A stretch of 51,863 nucleotides of DNA, taken from Acetobacteraceae bacterium. GTDB lineage: Bacteria > Pseudomonadota > Alphaproteobacteria > Acetobacterales > Acetobacteraceae. The DNA lies in contig JAIYDS010000267.1 in NCBI GenBank assembly GCA_027487385.1, positions 1-51,863 of the forward strand. The letters are read 5' to 3'. The position numbers and the translations under genes are program-made. Below the pieces are notes generated by a model that was not told where the DNA came from, did not search any database, and saw nothing but the letters and a program-made list of their open reading frames with translations. Every line of letters starts with the position of its first letter. The stretch's first letter is position 1. Below are positions 25,799 to 33,986 of the stretch, piece by piece.

Positions 25799-27046
25799 AT
25801 GCTGCTGCGCCTCGCGCTGATCCTCCTGGCCCTTCTGCCGCTTCCGGCCATCCCGCAGGATCTGGCCGGGCATGGCGGGCCGGTGCGTGCCCTGGCCCTG
25901 CTGGGCGACCGCCTCGCTTCGGCCGGCTTCGACCAGGCGGTGATCCTGTGGAACCCCGCGACCGGCCGGGCCGAGCGGGTGATCCGCTGGCACCAGGGCG
26001 CGGTGAATGCGCTCGTTACCCTGCCCGATGGCCGCCTGGTCTCGGCCGGCGAGGATGCGCGAATCGCCATCTGGGGCGCGGGCGAGGCGCCGGAGCAGGT
26101 GCTGGAGGGCCATGCGGAGCCGGTGGCAGGCCTCGCCGCCAGCCCCGCCGGCCTCGCCTCCGCCGCCTGGGACGGAACGGTGCGCCTTTGGGACCTCGCG
26201 ACCGGGACGGCCCGGGTGCTGCAAGGCCATCAGGGCAATGTGAACGCCGTCGCCTTCGCTGGCGGCGCCCTGCACAGCACCGGCCAGGACGGCACGCTGC
26301 GCCGCTGGGAGACGGATGGCACGCCGGTGACCCGCGCCGAATTCGGCTTCCCGCAGAATGCCCTGCTGGCCCTGCCCGATGGCGCGCTGGTTATCGCGGG
26401 GGTGGATGGCACGGTGCATCTCGTCACACCCGATGGCGCCCAGCGGGCGCTGCATGCCGGCCCGCGCCCCGTGGTGGCCCTGGCGGCGAGCCCGGATGGC
26501 CGCCTTCTGGCGGTGGGCTCGATCGGCGGGGCGGTGAATCTCTACACCCTACCCGAAGGGCGGCTGCGCCACCGGCTGGATGGTCCGGGCCTGCCCGTCT
26601 GGTCCGCCCTCTTCGCCGCCGACGGGCTGACCCTCTGGACCGGCGGGCAGGATCGGCGGGTGCGGCGCTGGGATGCGCGCAACGCCCGCCCCCTCGGCCC
26701 CCTCGCCCCCGAGGCGGAGGAAGCGCCCCTGGCCGGGCTGGACCGGCACGGGGCGGAGGTCTGGCGCGCCTGCCAGGCCTGCCATTCCCTGCGGCCCGAC
26801 GCGGGGCCCATGGCAGGGCCGCATCTGTACCAGATCTTCGGCCGCCGCATGGGCTCCCTGCCCGGCTACGCCTATTCCGAGCGGCTGGCGCGCGGTGACA
26901 TCATCTGGACGCCCGAGACGGTGGCGGATCTCTTCACCCGCGGGCCGGATGTGGTGACGCCGGGCACGCGCATGCCAGTGCAGACGGTGGGCAATGCGGA
27001 AGATCTGGCCGCGCTGATGCGCTTCCTGGAGCAGGCGACGCGGTAG
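25799..27046 (+). CDS. WD40 beta-propeller fused to a c-type cytochrome domain
   Basis: This 415-residue protein has a signal peptide (MLLRLALILLALLPLPAIP). About seven WD40-like blades follow to roughly residue 310 (for example ASAAWDGTVRLWDLATG). A C-terminal class I cytochrome c domain comes last. Haem attaches at C325-Q-A-C-H329 and the likely sixth ligand is Met392 in TPGTRMPV. It should sit in the periplasm, where the propeller may dock a partner for electron transfer. The C-terminal part resembles short cytochrome c550-type domains (GPHLYQIFGR, GYAYSE). It ends at a repeat copy. Confidence 0.88.
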   Translation: MLLRLALILLALLPLPAIPQDLAGHGGPVRALALLGDRLASAGFDQAVILWNPATGRAERVIRWHQGAVNALVTLPDGRLVSAGEDARIAIWGAGEAPEQVLEGHAEPVAGLAASPAGLASAAWDGTVRLWDLATGTARVLQGHQGNVNAVAFAGGALHSTGQDGTLRRWETDGTPVTRAEFGFPQNALLALPDGALVIAGVDGTVHLVTPDGAQRALHAGPRPVVALAASPDGRLLAVGSIGGAVNLYTLPEGRLRHRLDGPGLPVWSALFAADGLTLWTGGQDRRVRRWDARNARPLGPLAPEAEEAPLAGLDRHGAEVWRACQACHSLRPDAGPMAGPHLYQIFGRRMGSLPGYAYSERLARGDIIWTPETVADLFTRGPDVVTPGTRMPVQTVGNAEDLAALMRFLEQATR

Positions 27047-27057
27047 GAGAAAAGCAG

Positions 27058-27097
27058 GGCCTCCGGCGGCTGGGGCCGTGGGCCCCAGACCCCTTTC
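27058..27097 (+). repeat. Dispersed 40-bp terminator-like repeat, copy 2
   Basis: The copy is GGCCTCCGGCGGC followed by the hairpin TGGGGCC-GTG-GGCCCCA and CAGACCCCTTTC. It starts 11 bp after the WD40-cytochrome stop, in the same orientation relative to its gene as the other copies. It faces copy 3, 162 bp away, in inverted orientation. Confidence 0.85.
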
Positions 27098-27259
27098 CTT
27101 TGGGAATCATGGCTTTGAGCAACGCCGACCGGGTTGCGATGGGCGGGCCGGAAAGCTGAGCCCGCTTCGGGGCCCCGGCATGCGAAGGCTCAGGCTGCCC
27201 CGCGCGGGATCAGCGCCGGAACAACGCAGCCAGACGCACCTGTTCTGAAATGATCCATG

Positions 27260-27299
27260 GAAAGGGGTCTGGGGCCCCGGCCCCAGCCGCCGGAGGCCT
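27260..27299 (-). repeat. Dispersed 40-bp terminator-like repeat, copy 3 (inverted)
   Basis: This is the reverse complement of copies 1, 2 and 4, and again lies directly after a stop codon (of the minus-strand gene ending at 27305). The hairpin CTGGGGCC-CC... is intact as GGGGCCCCGGCCCC. The unique DNA between copies 2 and 3 holds no convincing gene. Confidence 0.85.
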
Positions 27300-27304
27300 T
27301 TCTT

Positions 27305-27724
27305 CTATCTCCGGGTCTGCCCCGTCAGCCGCCCCTGCGCGTCATAATGACGCACCGTGTCCCCCGAGGCTTCGGAGCGGCCGGTCGCGCGGCCCTGGGC
27401 GTCGTAATGCCGCGTCGTGGAGCCGCTGATTTCGCTCCGGCCGACGGAACGCCCCTGGGCATCATATTGCCGGATCGTGTCCCCGCGCTGCTCGCTGCGG
27501 CCGATCGCGCGGCCCTGGGCGTCATAGTCCCGCCGGGTCTCGCCACGGAACTCGCTGCGGCCAAGGGCACGGCCCTGCGCGTCGTATCGGCGCAGCGTGT
27601 CGCCATTGAGTTCCGAGCGGCCGGTCGCGCGGCCTTGCGCGTCATAGTCGCGCTTGGTCTGGGCTTCGGCGGGGATCGTCAGCAGCAGGGCTGCCAGGAA
27701 TGCGGGCCACATGCTGCGGAGCAT
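27305..27724 (-). CDS. Exported protein made of six 20-residue YDAQGR repeats
   Basis: The protein has 139 residues: a signal peptide (WPAFLAALLLTIPAEAQ) and then nothing but tandem repeats from residue 27. Five full units of 20 residues and one partial unit each begin YDAQGR and continue with GRSE, for example YDAQGRATGRSELNGDTLRR. The pattern recalls YD/RHS-type repeats, which fold into beta structures, but the units are shorter and very uniform. The function is unknown. Starts at 27724 or 27712 are both possible. Its 5' end is 17 bp after the methyltransferase stop. Confidence 0.75.
   Translation of the reverse strand: MLRSMWPAFLAALLLTIPAEAQTKRDYDAQGRATGRSELNGDTLRRYDAQGRALGRSEFRGETRRDYDAQGRAIGRSEQRGDTIRQYDAQGRSVGRSEISGSTTRHYDAQGRATGRSEASGDTVRHYDAQGRLTGQTRR
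27308..27646 (-). repeat. Tandem 60-bp coding repeats
   Basis: The DNA coding for the YDAQGR units is itself a tandem repeat of 60 bp (5.65 copies), visible as recurring GGCCCTGGGCGTC-like blocks. Such arrays can change copy number by slippage or recombination. Confidence 0.8.
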
Positions 27725-27741
27725 CCCCGCGCCGGATGGCC

Positions 27742-28389
27742 TCAAAAAGGCAGCAATCGGGCGATTGTGACCACCCGCTCCGCCCGGTCCTCCAATTCCA
27801 GCGAGGTCGGCACCGCATGGCTGGAGAGGGGGACGAGCCCCTCGCGCGGCAGGTAGGCGCGGCCCGGATCGGCCACCAGCACCTCGGCGCCGGCGGCCGC
27901 CATGGCGCGCAGCCAGGGCAGGATATGGGCCGTCATCGGCGCCTCGTAGCAGACATCACCGGCCAGGATCACATCCCAGCGGCAGGGGCTGCCCACCACA
28001 TCCTCGCCGAGCGCCGTGACGGAGACCTCGTTCAGCGCGGCATTCATGCGGATCGCGGCGACGGCCAGCGGGTCGATTTCCGCCGCCTCGACCAGGGCCG
28101 CGCCGCATTGCGCGGCGATGATGGCGGCAACGCCGCAGCCCGCCGCGAAATCCAGCACGCGCTTGCCCTGGACGATCGCGGGCGCATCGCGGATGGCACG
28201 GCCCAACGCCTGCCCGCCCGGCCAGGCAAAGGCCCAGAAGGGCGGCTCCATGCCGTGCTGGTGCAGGAAGGCCTCGCTCGCCTGCCAGATGGGCGTGATC
28301 TCGGTCGCGAGGTGCAGCCGAAGGCCGGGCAGCAGCGGCGCTTCGCTGATGGCGGTCTGGGCGCGGATGAAGGCCTCGGCCCCGGTCAC
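27742..28389 (-). CDS. Class I SAM-dependent methyltransferase, ETFB-lysine-methyltransferase-like
   Basis: The protein has 215 residues with the SAM-binding motif I VLDFAAGCGVAA, motif II AEIDPLA and the post-motif GDVCYE. The leading PPFWAFAWPGGQALGR is typical of the METTL20/PrmA-like group that methylates protein lysines, including electron-transfer flavoprotein beta. GTG 28389 overlaps the ubiA stop as GTGA, so the two genes are translationally coupled. The protein substrate is inference from family resemblance. Confidence 0.82.
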   Translation of the reverse strand: MTGAEAFIRAQTAISEAPLLPGLRLHLATEITPIWQASEAFLHQHGMEPPFWAFAWPGGQALGRAIRDAPAIVQGKRVLDFAAGCGVAAIIAAQCGAALVEAAEIDPLAVAAIRMNAALNEVSVTALGEDVVGSPCRWDVILAGDVCYEAPMTAHILPWLRAMAAAGAEVLVADPGRAYLPREGLVPLSSHAVPTSLELEDRAERVVTIARLLPF

Positions 28390-29294
28390 ATGCGCCCGAT
28401 CAGGATGGCCAGCGTGCCCAGGAGGCCGACCTCCCGGTTGAGCTTGAACAGCACCAGGCAATGCGCGGGGTCCTGGATGTCGAGCCGGACCACCTGATAG
28501 GCCAGCGCCACCCCGGGCAGGGCCAGAGCGAGATAGAACCAGGCGTTGAGCCCCGAGAGCCAGCCGGTCAGCGCCAGCAGCAAGAGGGTTGCCGCGTAGC
28601 AGGCCGCCAGCACCGGCCGCGTCCGCGCCCCGAATTTCAGCGCGGTGGAGCGGATGCCCACCATCGCGTCATCCTCGCGGTCCTGATGGGCATAGATCGT
28701 GTCATAGCCGAAGATCCAGCAGATGGTCGCGGCATAGAGGGCCAGCATGGCCCAGCTGAGTTCCCCGCTTGCGGCCACCGGCCCCATCAGCGCGCCCCAG
28801 CCGAAGGTGAAGCCGAGCATGAGCTGCGGGTAGTCGGTGACGCGCTTGGCCAGCGGATAGAGCAGGATCGGCAGGAGGGAGAGCACGCCGAGCCAGATCG
28901 CCGCCATATTGAGTTGCAGCAGGATCAGCAGCCCCAGCACGCAGAGCGCCGCGAGGAAAGCCACGGCCTGCCTGGGCGAGACGGCGCCCGAGGCCAGCGG
29001 CCGGCCACGGGTGCGTTCCACCTGGCGGTCAATGTCGCGGTCCCAGAGGTCATTCACGACGCAACCCGCACCGCGCATGATCACGGCCCCCAGGAAGAAG
29101 AGCAGGGTCAGCCAGATCCCCTGGAGCCAGCCCGTCGCCTGCAGCGCGATGCCCCAGAGCCCGGGCAGGAAAAGCAGCCAGGAGCCGATCGGCCGGTCGG
29201 CGCGCATCAGCAGCGCATAGGGGCGGGCCGCGGGCGGCAGCCGCGCCACCCAGCCATCCCTCCGGATGTCGGTATATCCAGCCGTGTCTTGCAT
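28386..29294 (-). CDS. ubiA: 4-hydroxybenzoate polyprenyltransferase
   Basis: This 302-residue membrane protein has about eight helices. It adds the polyprenyl chain to 4-hydroxybenzoate in ubiquinone synthesis. The first Asp-rich motif is NDLWDRDID and the second is AHQDREDD, both binding Mg-diphosphate. The N-terminal PYALLMRADRPIGSWLLFLP is typical of UbiA. ATG 29294 is chosen; a GTG 15 bp upstream is possible. Its start is only 28 bp from the divergent rsmE start. Confidence 0.93.
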   Translation of the reverse strand: MQDTAGYTDIRRDGWVARLPPAARPYALLMRADRPIGSWLLFLPGLWGIALQATGWLQGIWLTLLFFLGAVIMRGAGCVVNDLWDRDIDRQVERTRGRPLASGAVSPRQAVAFLAALCVLGLLILLQLNMAAIWLGVLSLLPILLYPLAKRVTDYPQLMLGFTFGWGALMGPVAASGELSWAMLALYAATICWIFGYDTIYAHQDREDDAMVGIRSTALKFGARTRPVLAACYAATLLLLALTGWLSGLNAWFYLALALPGVALAYQVVRLDIQDPAHCLVLFKLNREVGLLGTLAILIGRM

Positions 29295-29322
29295 GGTTTC
29301 TTGCAGCACGGCAGATCAGGCC

Positions 29323-30042
29323 ATGTCCATCCCTCGCCTGCATGCCGATGCGCCCCTGGCGCCCGGCATCGAAATCGCTCTCACCCCGGCGCAGGCGCAC
29401 CATATCGGCCATGTGCTGCGCCGCGCGCCGGGGGCGGAGCTGCGCGCCTTCAACGCCCGCGACGGCGAATTCACCGCCGAGCTGACCGCGCTGCGCAAGG
29501 ATCGCGGCGCCATGCGGCTTAGCGCCCTGCTGCGCGCCCCCACCCCCGAGCCCGAGCTGCGCGCCCTGGTGGCCGCCTTGAAGCGCGAGGCGATGGATTG
29601 GGCGGTGGAAAAGGCCACCGAACTCGGCGCTAGCCTGATCCAGCCCGTGCTGACGCGGCGCTGCGTCGCCGGCCACAGCAACACCGAGCGCCTTTCGGCC
29701 ATCGCCCGCGCCGCTTCCGAGCAGTGCGAGCGCCTCTCCGTGCCCCTGGTGGGCGAGGCGCGCCCCCTGCACGCCGTGCTGGATGGCTGGGACGCCGCCG
29801 CCCTCATCGTCGCCGCCGAACGGCGCGAGGCCCGTCCGCTGCATGACATTTTGGAAACAATCACAGCCCCTTGCGGCTTTCTCGTGGGGCCGGAGGGGGG
29901 GTTCGAGCGGGCCGAGCTTGACGATCTGGCCCGGCGCCCCTTTGTATCGCTCGCAACACTGGGCCCGCGCATCCTCCGCGCGGAGACGGCGCTGGTGGCG
30001 GGGTTGGGTGCCATCTCCTTGGCCCTCGACTCCCGGCGCTGA
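29323..30042 (+). CDS. rsmE: 16S rRNA (uracil-1498-N3)-methyltransferase
   Basis: This 239-residue SPOUT methyltransferase modifies U1498 of 16S rRNA. It has an N-terminal PUA-like domain (HHIGHVLRRAPGAELRAFNA) and then the SPOUT knot with FLVGPEGGFERAEL and LGPRILRAETA, the two signature loops. Length is normal. It is followed after 38 bp by the glutamate-cysteine ligase gene, and the two may share a transcript. Confidence 0.93.
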   Translation: MSIPRLHADAPLAPGIEIALTPAQAHHIGHVLRRAPGAELRAFNARDGEFTAELTALRKDRGAMRLSALLRAPTPEPELRALVAALKREAMDWAVEKATELGASLIQPVLTRRCVAGHSNTERLSAIARAASEQCERLSVPLVGEARPLHAVLDGWDAAALIVAAERREARPLHDILETITAPCGFLVGPEGGFERAELDDLARRPFVSLATLGPRILRAETALVAGLGAISLALDSRR

Positions 30043-30080
30043 TCTGACGGGCCTCATCTGACACGAACGAAAGCAACCGC

Positions 30081-31424
30081 ATGTCCAATCCCGGCCAGGC
30101 TGACCCGACGCCGATCACCTCCGCGCGCCAATTGGCCGCGTGGTTCGCCGCCGGCTGCAAGCCGAAATCCGCCTGGCGCATCGGCACGGAGCACGAGAAA
30201 TTCGGCTTCCGCCGCAGCGATTTCTCCTCGCCCGACTACGAGAACCAGGGCATCGGCGCGATGCTGGCCGGCATCCAGGCCAAGGGCTGGGCGCCGATCC
30301 GCGATGGGGAGAACGTCATCGGCCTGACGCAGGGCTCGGCCTCCGTCAGCCTGGAGCCGGGCGGGCAGTTCGAGCTTTCCGGCGGCCCGATGGAGGACCT
30401 CCATGCCGCGCGCCTCGAACTCGCCTCGCACCTGCGCGATGTGCATGAGGTGGCGGGGCCGCTCGGCCTCGGCTTCGCGGGCCTCGGCTTCCATCCGGTG
30501 GCGCGGCGCGAGGACATGTCCTGGATGCCCAAGAGCCGATACGCGATCATGCGGCGCTACATGCCCACGCGCGGCAGCATGGGCCTCGACATGATGCTGC
30601 GCACCTCCACCGTGCAGGTGAACCTCGATTTCGGCGACGAGGCCGACATGGTGGAGAAGCTGCGCGTCTCGCTCGCGCTGCAGCCGCTCGCCACCGCGCT
30701 GTTTGCCTCGTCCCCGCTGCGCGAGGGCCAGCCCTCCGGCTACAAGTCGCTGCGCGGCCATGTCTGGTCCGACACCGATCCGGACCGCACCGGCATTCCG
30801 GGCCTCGTCTTCGAAGAGGGCTTCGGCTTCGAGCGCTTCGCGGAATATGTGCTGGACGTGCCGATGTATTTCGTGGCGCGCGACGGCAAGCTGCTGGACG
30901 CGACGGGCCAGAGCTTCCGCACTTTCATGACCAGCGGCCTGCCCAGCCTGCCCGGCATCGAGGCCACGATGGGCGATGTGGCGGATCACGTCACCACCGT
31001 CTTCACCGAGGTGCGGCTCAAGAAATTCCTGGAAATGCGCGGTTCGGATTCGGGTTCCGCCGCCATGATCCAGGCGCAGCCGGCCTTCTGGGTCGGGTTG
31101 ATCTATGACGACGCCGCGCAGAAGGCGGCCCGCGCGCTGACGAAGAACTGGACGGTCGCCGAGATGCACCAGCTCCGCGCCGATGCGCCCCGCCTGGCGC
31201 TGGAGGCGCGGATCGCCGGCCGTTCGCTGCGCGATGTGGCGCGCGATGCGCTGGCCATCAGCGAGGCCGGCCTCAAGGCGCGGGCCTTGGGCGAGGAGAT
31301 CTACCTCTCCCCCCTGCACGAGATCGTGGAAAGCGGCATGACCCAGGCCGACCGCATCCTGCAGATGTTCCACGGGCCCTGGCGGGGCGATGCGCGGCAG
31401 GCCCTGCCCTTCACCGAGCTTTGA
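30081..31424 (+). CDS. gshA: Glutamate-cysteine ligase, plant/alphaproteobacterial type (GCS2)
   Basis: At 447 residues this matches the plant-type GshA of alphaproteobacteria, which makes gamma-glutamylcysteine from Glu, Cys and ATP as the first step of glutathione synthesis. The N-terminal WRIGTEHEKFGF, the QGSASVSLEPGGQFELSG segment and MPKSRYAIMRRYMPTRG are family signatures. No gshB is in the window. Glutathione made here would supply the glutathionyl-hydroquinone reductase encoded at 47.6 kb. Confidence 0.92.
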   Translation: MSNPGQADPTPITSARQLAAWFAAGCKPKSAWRIGTEHEKFGFRRSDFSSPDYENQGIGAMLAGIQAKGWAPIRDGENVIGLTQGSASVSLEPGGQFELSGGPMEDLHAARLELASHLRDVHEVAGPLGLGFAGLGFHPVARREDMSWMPKSRYAIMRRYMPTRGSMGLDMMLRTSTVQVNLDFGDEADMVEKLRVSLALQPLATALFASSPLREGQPSGYKSLRGHVWSDTDPDRTGIPGLVFEEGFGFERFAEYVLDVPMYFVARDGKLLDATGQSFRTFMTSGLPSLPGIEATMGDVADHVTTVFTEVRLKKFLEMRGSDSGSAAMIQAQPAFWVGLIYDDAAQKAARALTKNWTVAEMHQLRADAPRLALEARIAGRSLRDVARDALAISEAGLKARALGEEIYLSPLHEIVESGMTQADRILQMFHGPWRGDARQALPFTEL

Positions 31425-31490
31425 CCTCGCGCAAGGCGTGATGCGGCCTCCGGTGGGATAGGCTCGGCCGAACCAGCCGAGGAAGCCCCG

Positions 31491-31943
31491 ATGAGCGATG
31501 CCCCGCCCACCCTGACCGTCGCCGACCTGTTTGCGGCGAAGGAAGCCGCCCAGGCCCGCCGCCGCGCCGAGGAGGCCGCGGCCCTGGAAGCACGCCAGGC
31601 CGAGCTGAAGGCCTTCACCGAAAAGCTGATGACCTATCAGATCACGGCGGAGGACAAGGAGCGCGCGCTGCTGAAGATCCGCCGCGCCTTCGAGATTGGC
31701 GAGAAGGAGGTGATGCTGGTCCGCTTCCCCTCGGAGGTCTGCGAGGACCAGGGCCGGCGCATCAACAACCGCCTCGATGGCTGGCAGGAGACCCTGCCCG
31801 GCGTGCTCAAGCATGTGCATGAATGGTGGGAGCGGGAGCTGGCCCCGGGCGGCTTCACCTTCGGCGCGCGCGTGCTGGATTATCCGGGCGGCATGCCCGG
31901 CGATATCGGGCTCTTCATCGGCTGGCCGGAGCATCTCGGATAG
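31491..31943 (+). CDS. Conserved-looking cytoplasmic protein of unknown function
   Basis: The protein has 150 residues. The first 70 or so are rich in Ala, Glu, Arg and Gln and probably form a coiled coil (AAKEAAQARRRAEEAAALEA). The second half is a compact domain (MLVRFPSEVCEDQGRRINN ... DIGLFIGWPEHLG). It has no signal peptide or membrane helix. GAGGAAG precedes the ATG by a proper distance. I do not recognise the family. It sits 28 bp before the PPK2 gene. Confidence 0.72.
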   Translation: MSDAPPTLTVADLFAAKEAAQARRRAEEAAALEARQAELKAFTEKLMTYQITAEDKERALLKIRRAFEIGEKEVMLVRFPSEVCEDQGRRINNRLDGWQETLPGVLKHVHEWWERELAPGGFTFGARVLDYPGGMPGDIGLFIGWPEHLG

Positions 31944-31971
31944 CGCAGGATGCGCGGCAGGGAGGACCACC

Positions 31972-32823
31972 ATGGCCAAGAAACAGCGCGCCCCAGCCGA
32001 AGCGAGCCCCAGCGCGGGCTCGCCGTTTCGGGAAGACGGAAAACTCTCGCGCCGCGCCTATGAAAAGGCGCTGGCCGAATTGCATGTCGAGCTGGTCGCC
32101 CTGCAGCGCTGGGTGCAGCACACCGGCGCCAAGGTCTGCATCCTCTTCGAAGGCCGCGATGGCGCGGGCAAGGGCGGCTCCATCAAGGCGATCACCGAAC
32201 GCGTCAGCCCACGCGTCTTTCGTGTCGTCGCCCTGCCCGCGCCCAGTGAGCGCGAGAAATCCCAACTCTATCTCCAGCGCTATATCCAGCACCTGCCCGC
32301 CGCGGGCGAGGTCGTGATCTTTGACCGCAGCTGGTACAATCGGGCGGGGGTGGAGCGCGTGATGGGCTTCTGCACCCCCGCGCAGACCGAGCGCTTCCTG
32401 GAGACGGCGCCAGGCATGGAGCGCGCGCTGATCGATTCCGGGATCATCCTGCTGAAATACTGGCTGGAGGTGAGCCAGGAGGAGCAGACCCGCCGGCTGG
32501 AGGCCCGCATCCAGGATGGGCGCAAGCTCTGGAAGCTCTCGCCGATGGACCTGCTCTCCTACAGCCGCTGGTATGATTATTCCCGCGCGCGGGATGCTAT
32601 GTTCCTGGCCACCGACACCTCCTGGGCGCCCTGGTATGTGGTGCCCTCGGATGACAAGAAGCGCGCCCGGCTGAACCTGATCCGCCACATGCTGCGCCAT
32701 ATCCCCTATGAGGCGCCCAAGCGCCCCAAGGTGAAACTGCCCAAGCGGCAGAAGCCCGACGGTTATGTCGAGCCCGAATACCCCTTCAAGCTGATCCCGG
32801 ACGGCTTCGCCCAGGCTGGATAG
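31972..32823 (+). CDS. ppk2: Polyphosphate kinase 2
   Basis: This 283-residue class I PPK2 transfers phosphate between polyphosphate and nucleoside diphosphates. Walker A is GRDGAGKGG (residues 61-69) and the lid/Walker B region is VVIFDRSWYNRAGVERVMGF. The later EEQTRRLEARIQDGRKLWKLS is typical. An N-terminal basic extension precedes the domain. GGGAGGACC gives a strong ribosome-binding site for ATG 31972. A stem-loop follows the gene. Confidence 0.92.
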   Translation: MAKKQRAPAEASPSAGSPFREDGKLSRRAYEKALAELHVELVALQRWVQHTGAKVCILFEGRDGAGKGGSIKAITERVSPRVFRVVALPAPSEREKSQLYLQRYIQHLPAAGEVVIFDRSWYNRAGVERVMGFCTPAQTERFLETAPGMERALIDSGIILLKYWLEVSQEEQTRRLEARIQDGRKLWKLSPMDLLSYSRWYDYSRARDAMFLATDTSWAPWYVVPSDDKKRARLNLIRHMLRHIPYEAPKRPKVKLPKRQKPDGYVEPEYPFKLIPDGFAQAG

Positions 32824-32850
32824 CGCCACTGGTCGAAATCCACGCAGACC

Positions 32851-32872
32851 GCCCAGCCAATGGGCGCTGGGC
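32851..32872 (+). terminator. Stem-loop after ppk2
   Basis: GCCCAG (32851-32856) and CTGGGC (32867-32872) form a 6-bp stem 27 bp after the ppk2 stop. No T run follows, so it is only a weak terminator candidate. The rest of the 148-bp gap shows nothing else I can name. Confidence 0.3.
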
Positions 32873-32971
32873 CCTGCGGTGACCGCACAAGCGCGGCCGC
32901 GGCATGCGCTTTCTGATTGAAGCGACCGAGCTTGACCGGACAAGCTGCGCCTCCCCGCCTGGAGATGCGCC

Positions 32972-33940
32972 ATGATCCGACGCCGGCACCTTGCCCTTTC
33001 CGCCGCCGCCCTGCCGCTTGCCGCGGCACAGGCCCAGACGACCGATTGGCCCACCCGGCCCATGCGCTTCGTCTCGCCCTTCCCGCCGGGCGGCGCGGCG
33101 GATCTGCTGACGCGGCTGATGGCCGATGAGATGCGCGCACCGCTCGGCCAGCCCATCACGGTGGAGAACCGCAGCGGCGTGGGCGGCACGGTGGGCAGCG
33201 AGTTCGTCGCCCGCGCCACGCCCGATGGCTACACATGGCTCATGGCCAGCACCGGCCCCTTCTCCATCACGCCGGAGCTGGTGCGGCTGAATTTCGACCC
33301 GGCGCGGGATCTGGCGCCGGTGGCGATGGTGGCGGGCGTGGCCTCGGTCTTCGCCGTCCATCCTTCCGTGCCGGCGAACAACCTGGCCGAGCTCATCGCG
33401 CTGATCCGCGCACAGCCAGGCCGCCTCTCCTATGCCTCGGGCGGCACCGGCTCGGCCACGCATCTCTTCGTGGAATTGCTGCTGCAGATGGCGCGGCTTG
33501 AGGCGCTGCACGTGCCCTATCGCGGCAGCGGCCCCTCCATCACCGACACCATCGCCGGACGGGTGCAGTTCATCTGCGACACGCTGCCCGCCACCCTCGG
33601 CCATATCCGCGAGGGACGGCTGCGCGCCGTGGCGGTGACCACCAAGGCGCGCCACCCGGCCCTGCCCCAGGTGCCGACCGTCGCGGAATCCGGGGTGCCG
33701 GGCTACGAGGCCGTGGGCTGGTATGGGCTGGCGGCGGCCGCCGGCACGCCCGCGCCGATCATCGAGCGGATGAATGCCGCGGTGAACGGGCTGCTCGGGC
33801 AGCCTGCCCTGCGCGAGCGCCTCGCCACCCAAGGCGCCGACCCGCTGCCGATGACGCCAGCCGCCTTCGGGGCCTTCATCGCGGAGGATCGGGCGCGGTG
33901 GGGTGGGGTGATCCGGACGGGGAATATTCGGCCGGATTGA
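32972..33940 (+). CDS. Bug/TctC-family tripartite tricarboxylate receptor (orphan)
   Basis: This 322-residue periplasmic receptor has the leader MIRRRHLALSAAALPLAAAQA. Family blocks are PMRFVSPFPPGGAADLLTRL, ENRSGVGGTVGSEFVARATP and VPYRGSGPSITDTIAGRVQF. The N-terminal half is close to canonical Bug proteins that bind carboxylates or amides. No transporter subunits adjoin it and it stands alone between ppk2 and a repeat copy. GGAGA precedes the start. Confidence 0.92.
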   Translation: MIRRRHLALSAAALPLAAAQAQTTDWPTRPMRFVSPFPPGGAADLLTRLMADEMRAPLGQPITVENRSGVGGTVGSEFVARATPDGYTWLMASTGPFSITPELVRLNFDPARDLAPVAMVAGVASVFAVHPSVPANNLAELIALIRAQPGRLSYASGGTGSATHLFVELLLQMARLEALHVPYRGSGPSITDTIAGRVQFICDTLPATLGHIREGRLRAVAVTTKARHPALPQVPTVAESGVPGYEAVGWYGLAAAAGTPAPIIERMNAAVNGLLGQPALRERLATQGADPLPMTPAAFGAFIAEDRARWGGVIRTGNIRPD

Positions 33941-33947
33941 AGAAAAA

Positions 33948-33986
33948 GGCCTCCGGCGGCTGGGGCCGTGGCCCCAGACCCCTTTA
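33948..33986 (+). repeat. Dispersed 40-bp terminator-like repeat, copy 4
   Basis: The copy is GGCCTCCGGCGGC, the hairpin TGGGGCC-GT-GGCCCCA and CAGACCCCTTTA, preceded by AGAAAAA. It lies 7 bp after the TctC stop. The TAA of the convergent oxygenase gene (33984-33986) is formed by its last bases. Confidence 0.85.

Noticed and set aside
27101..27259. Possible short gene between the inverted repeat copies (ATG near 27109)
   Set aside because: The frame closes after about 16 codons and has no ribosome-binding site.
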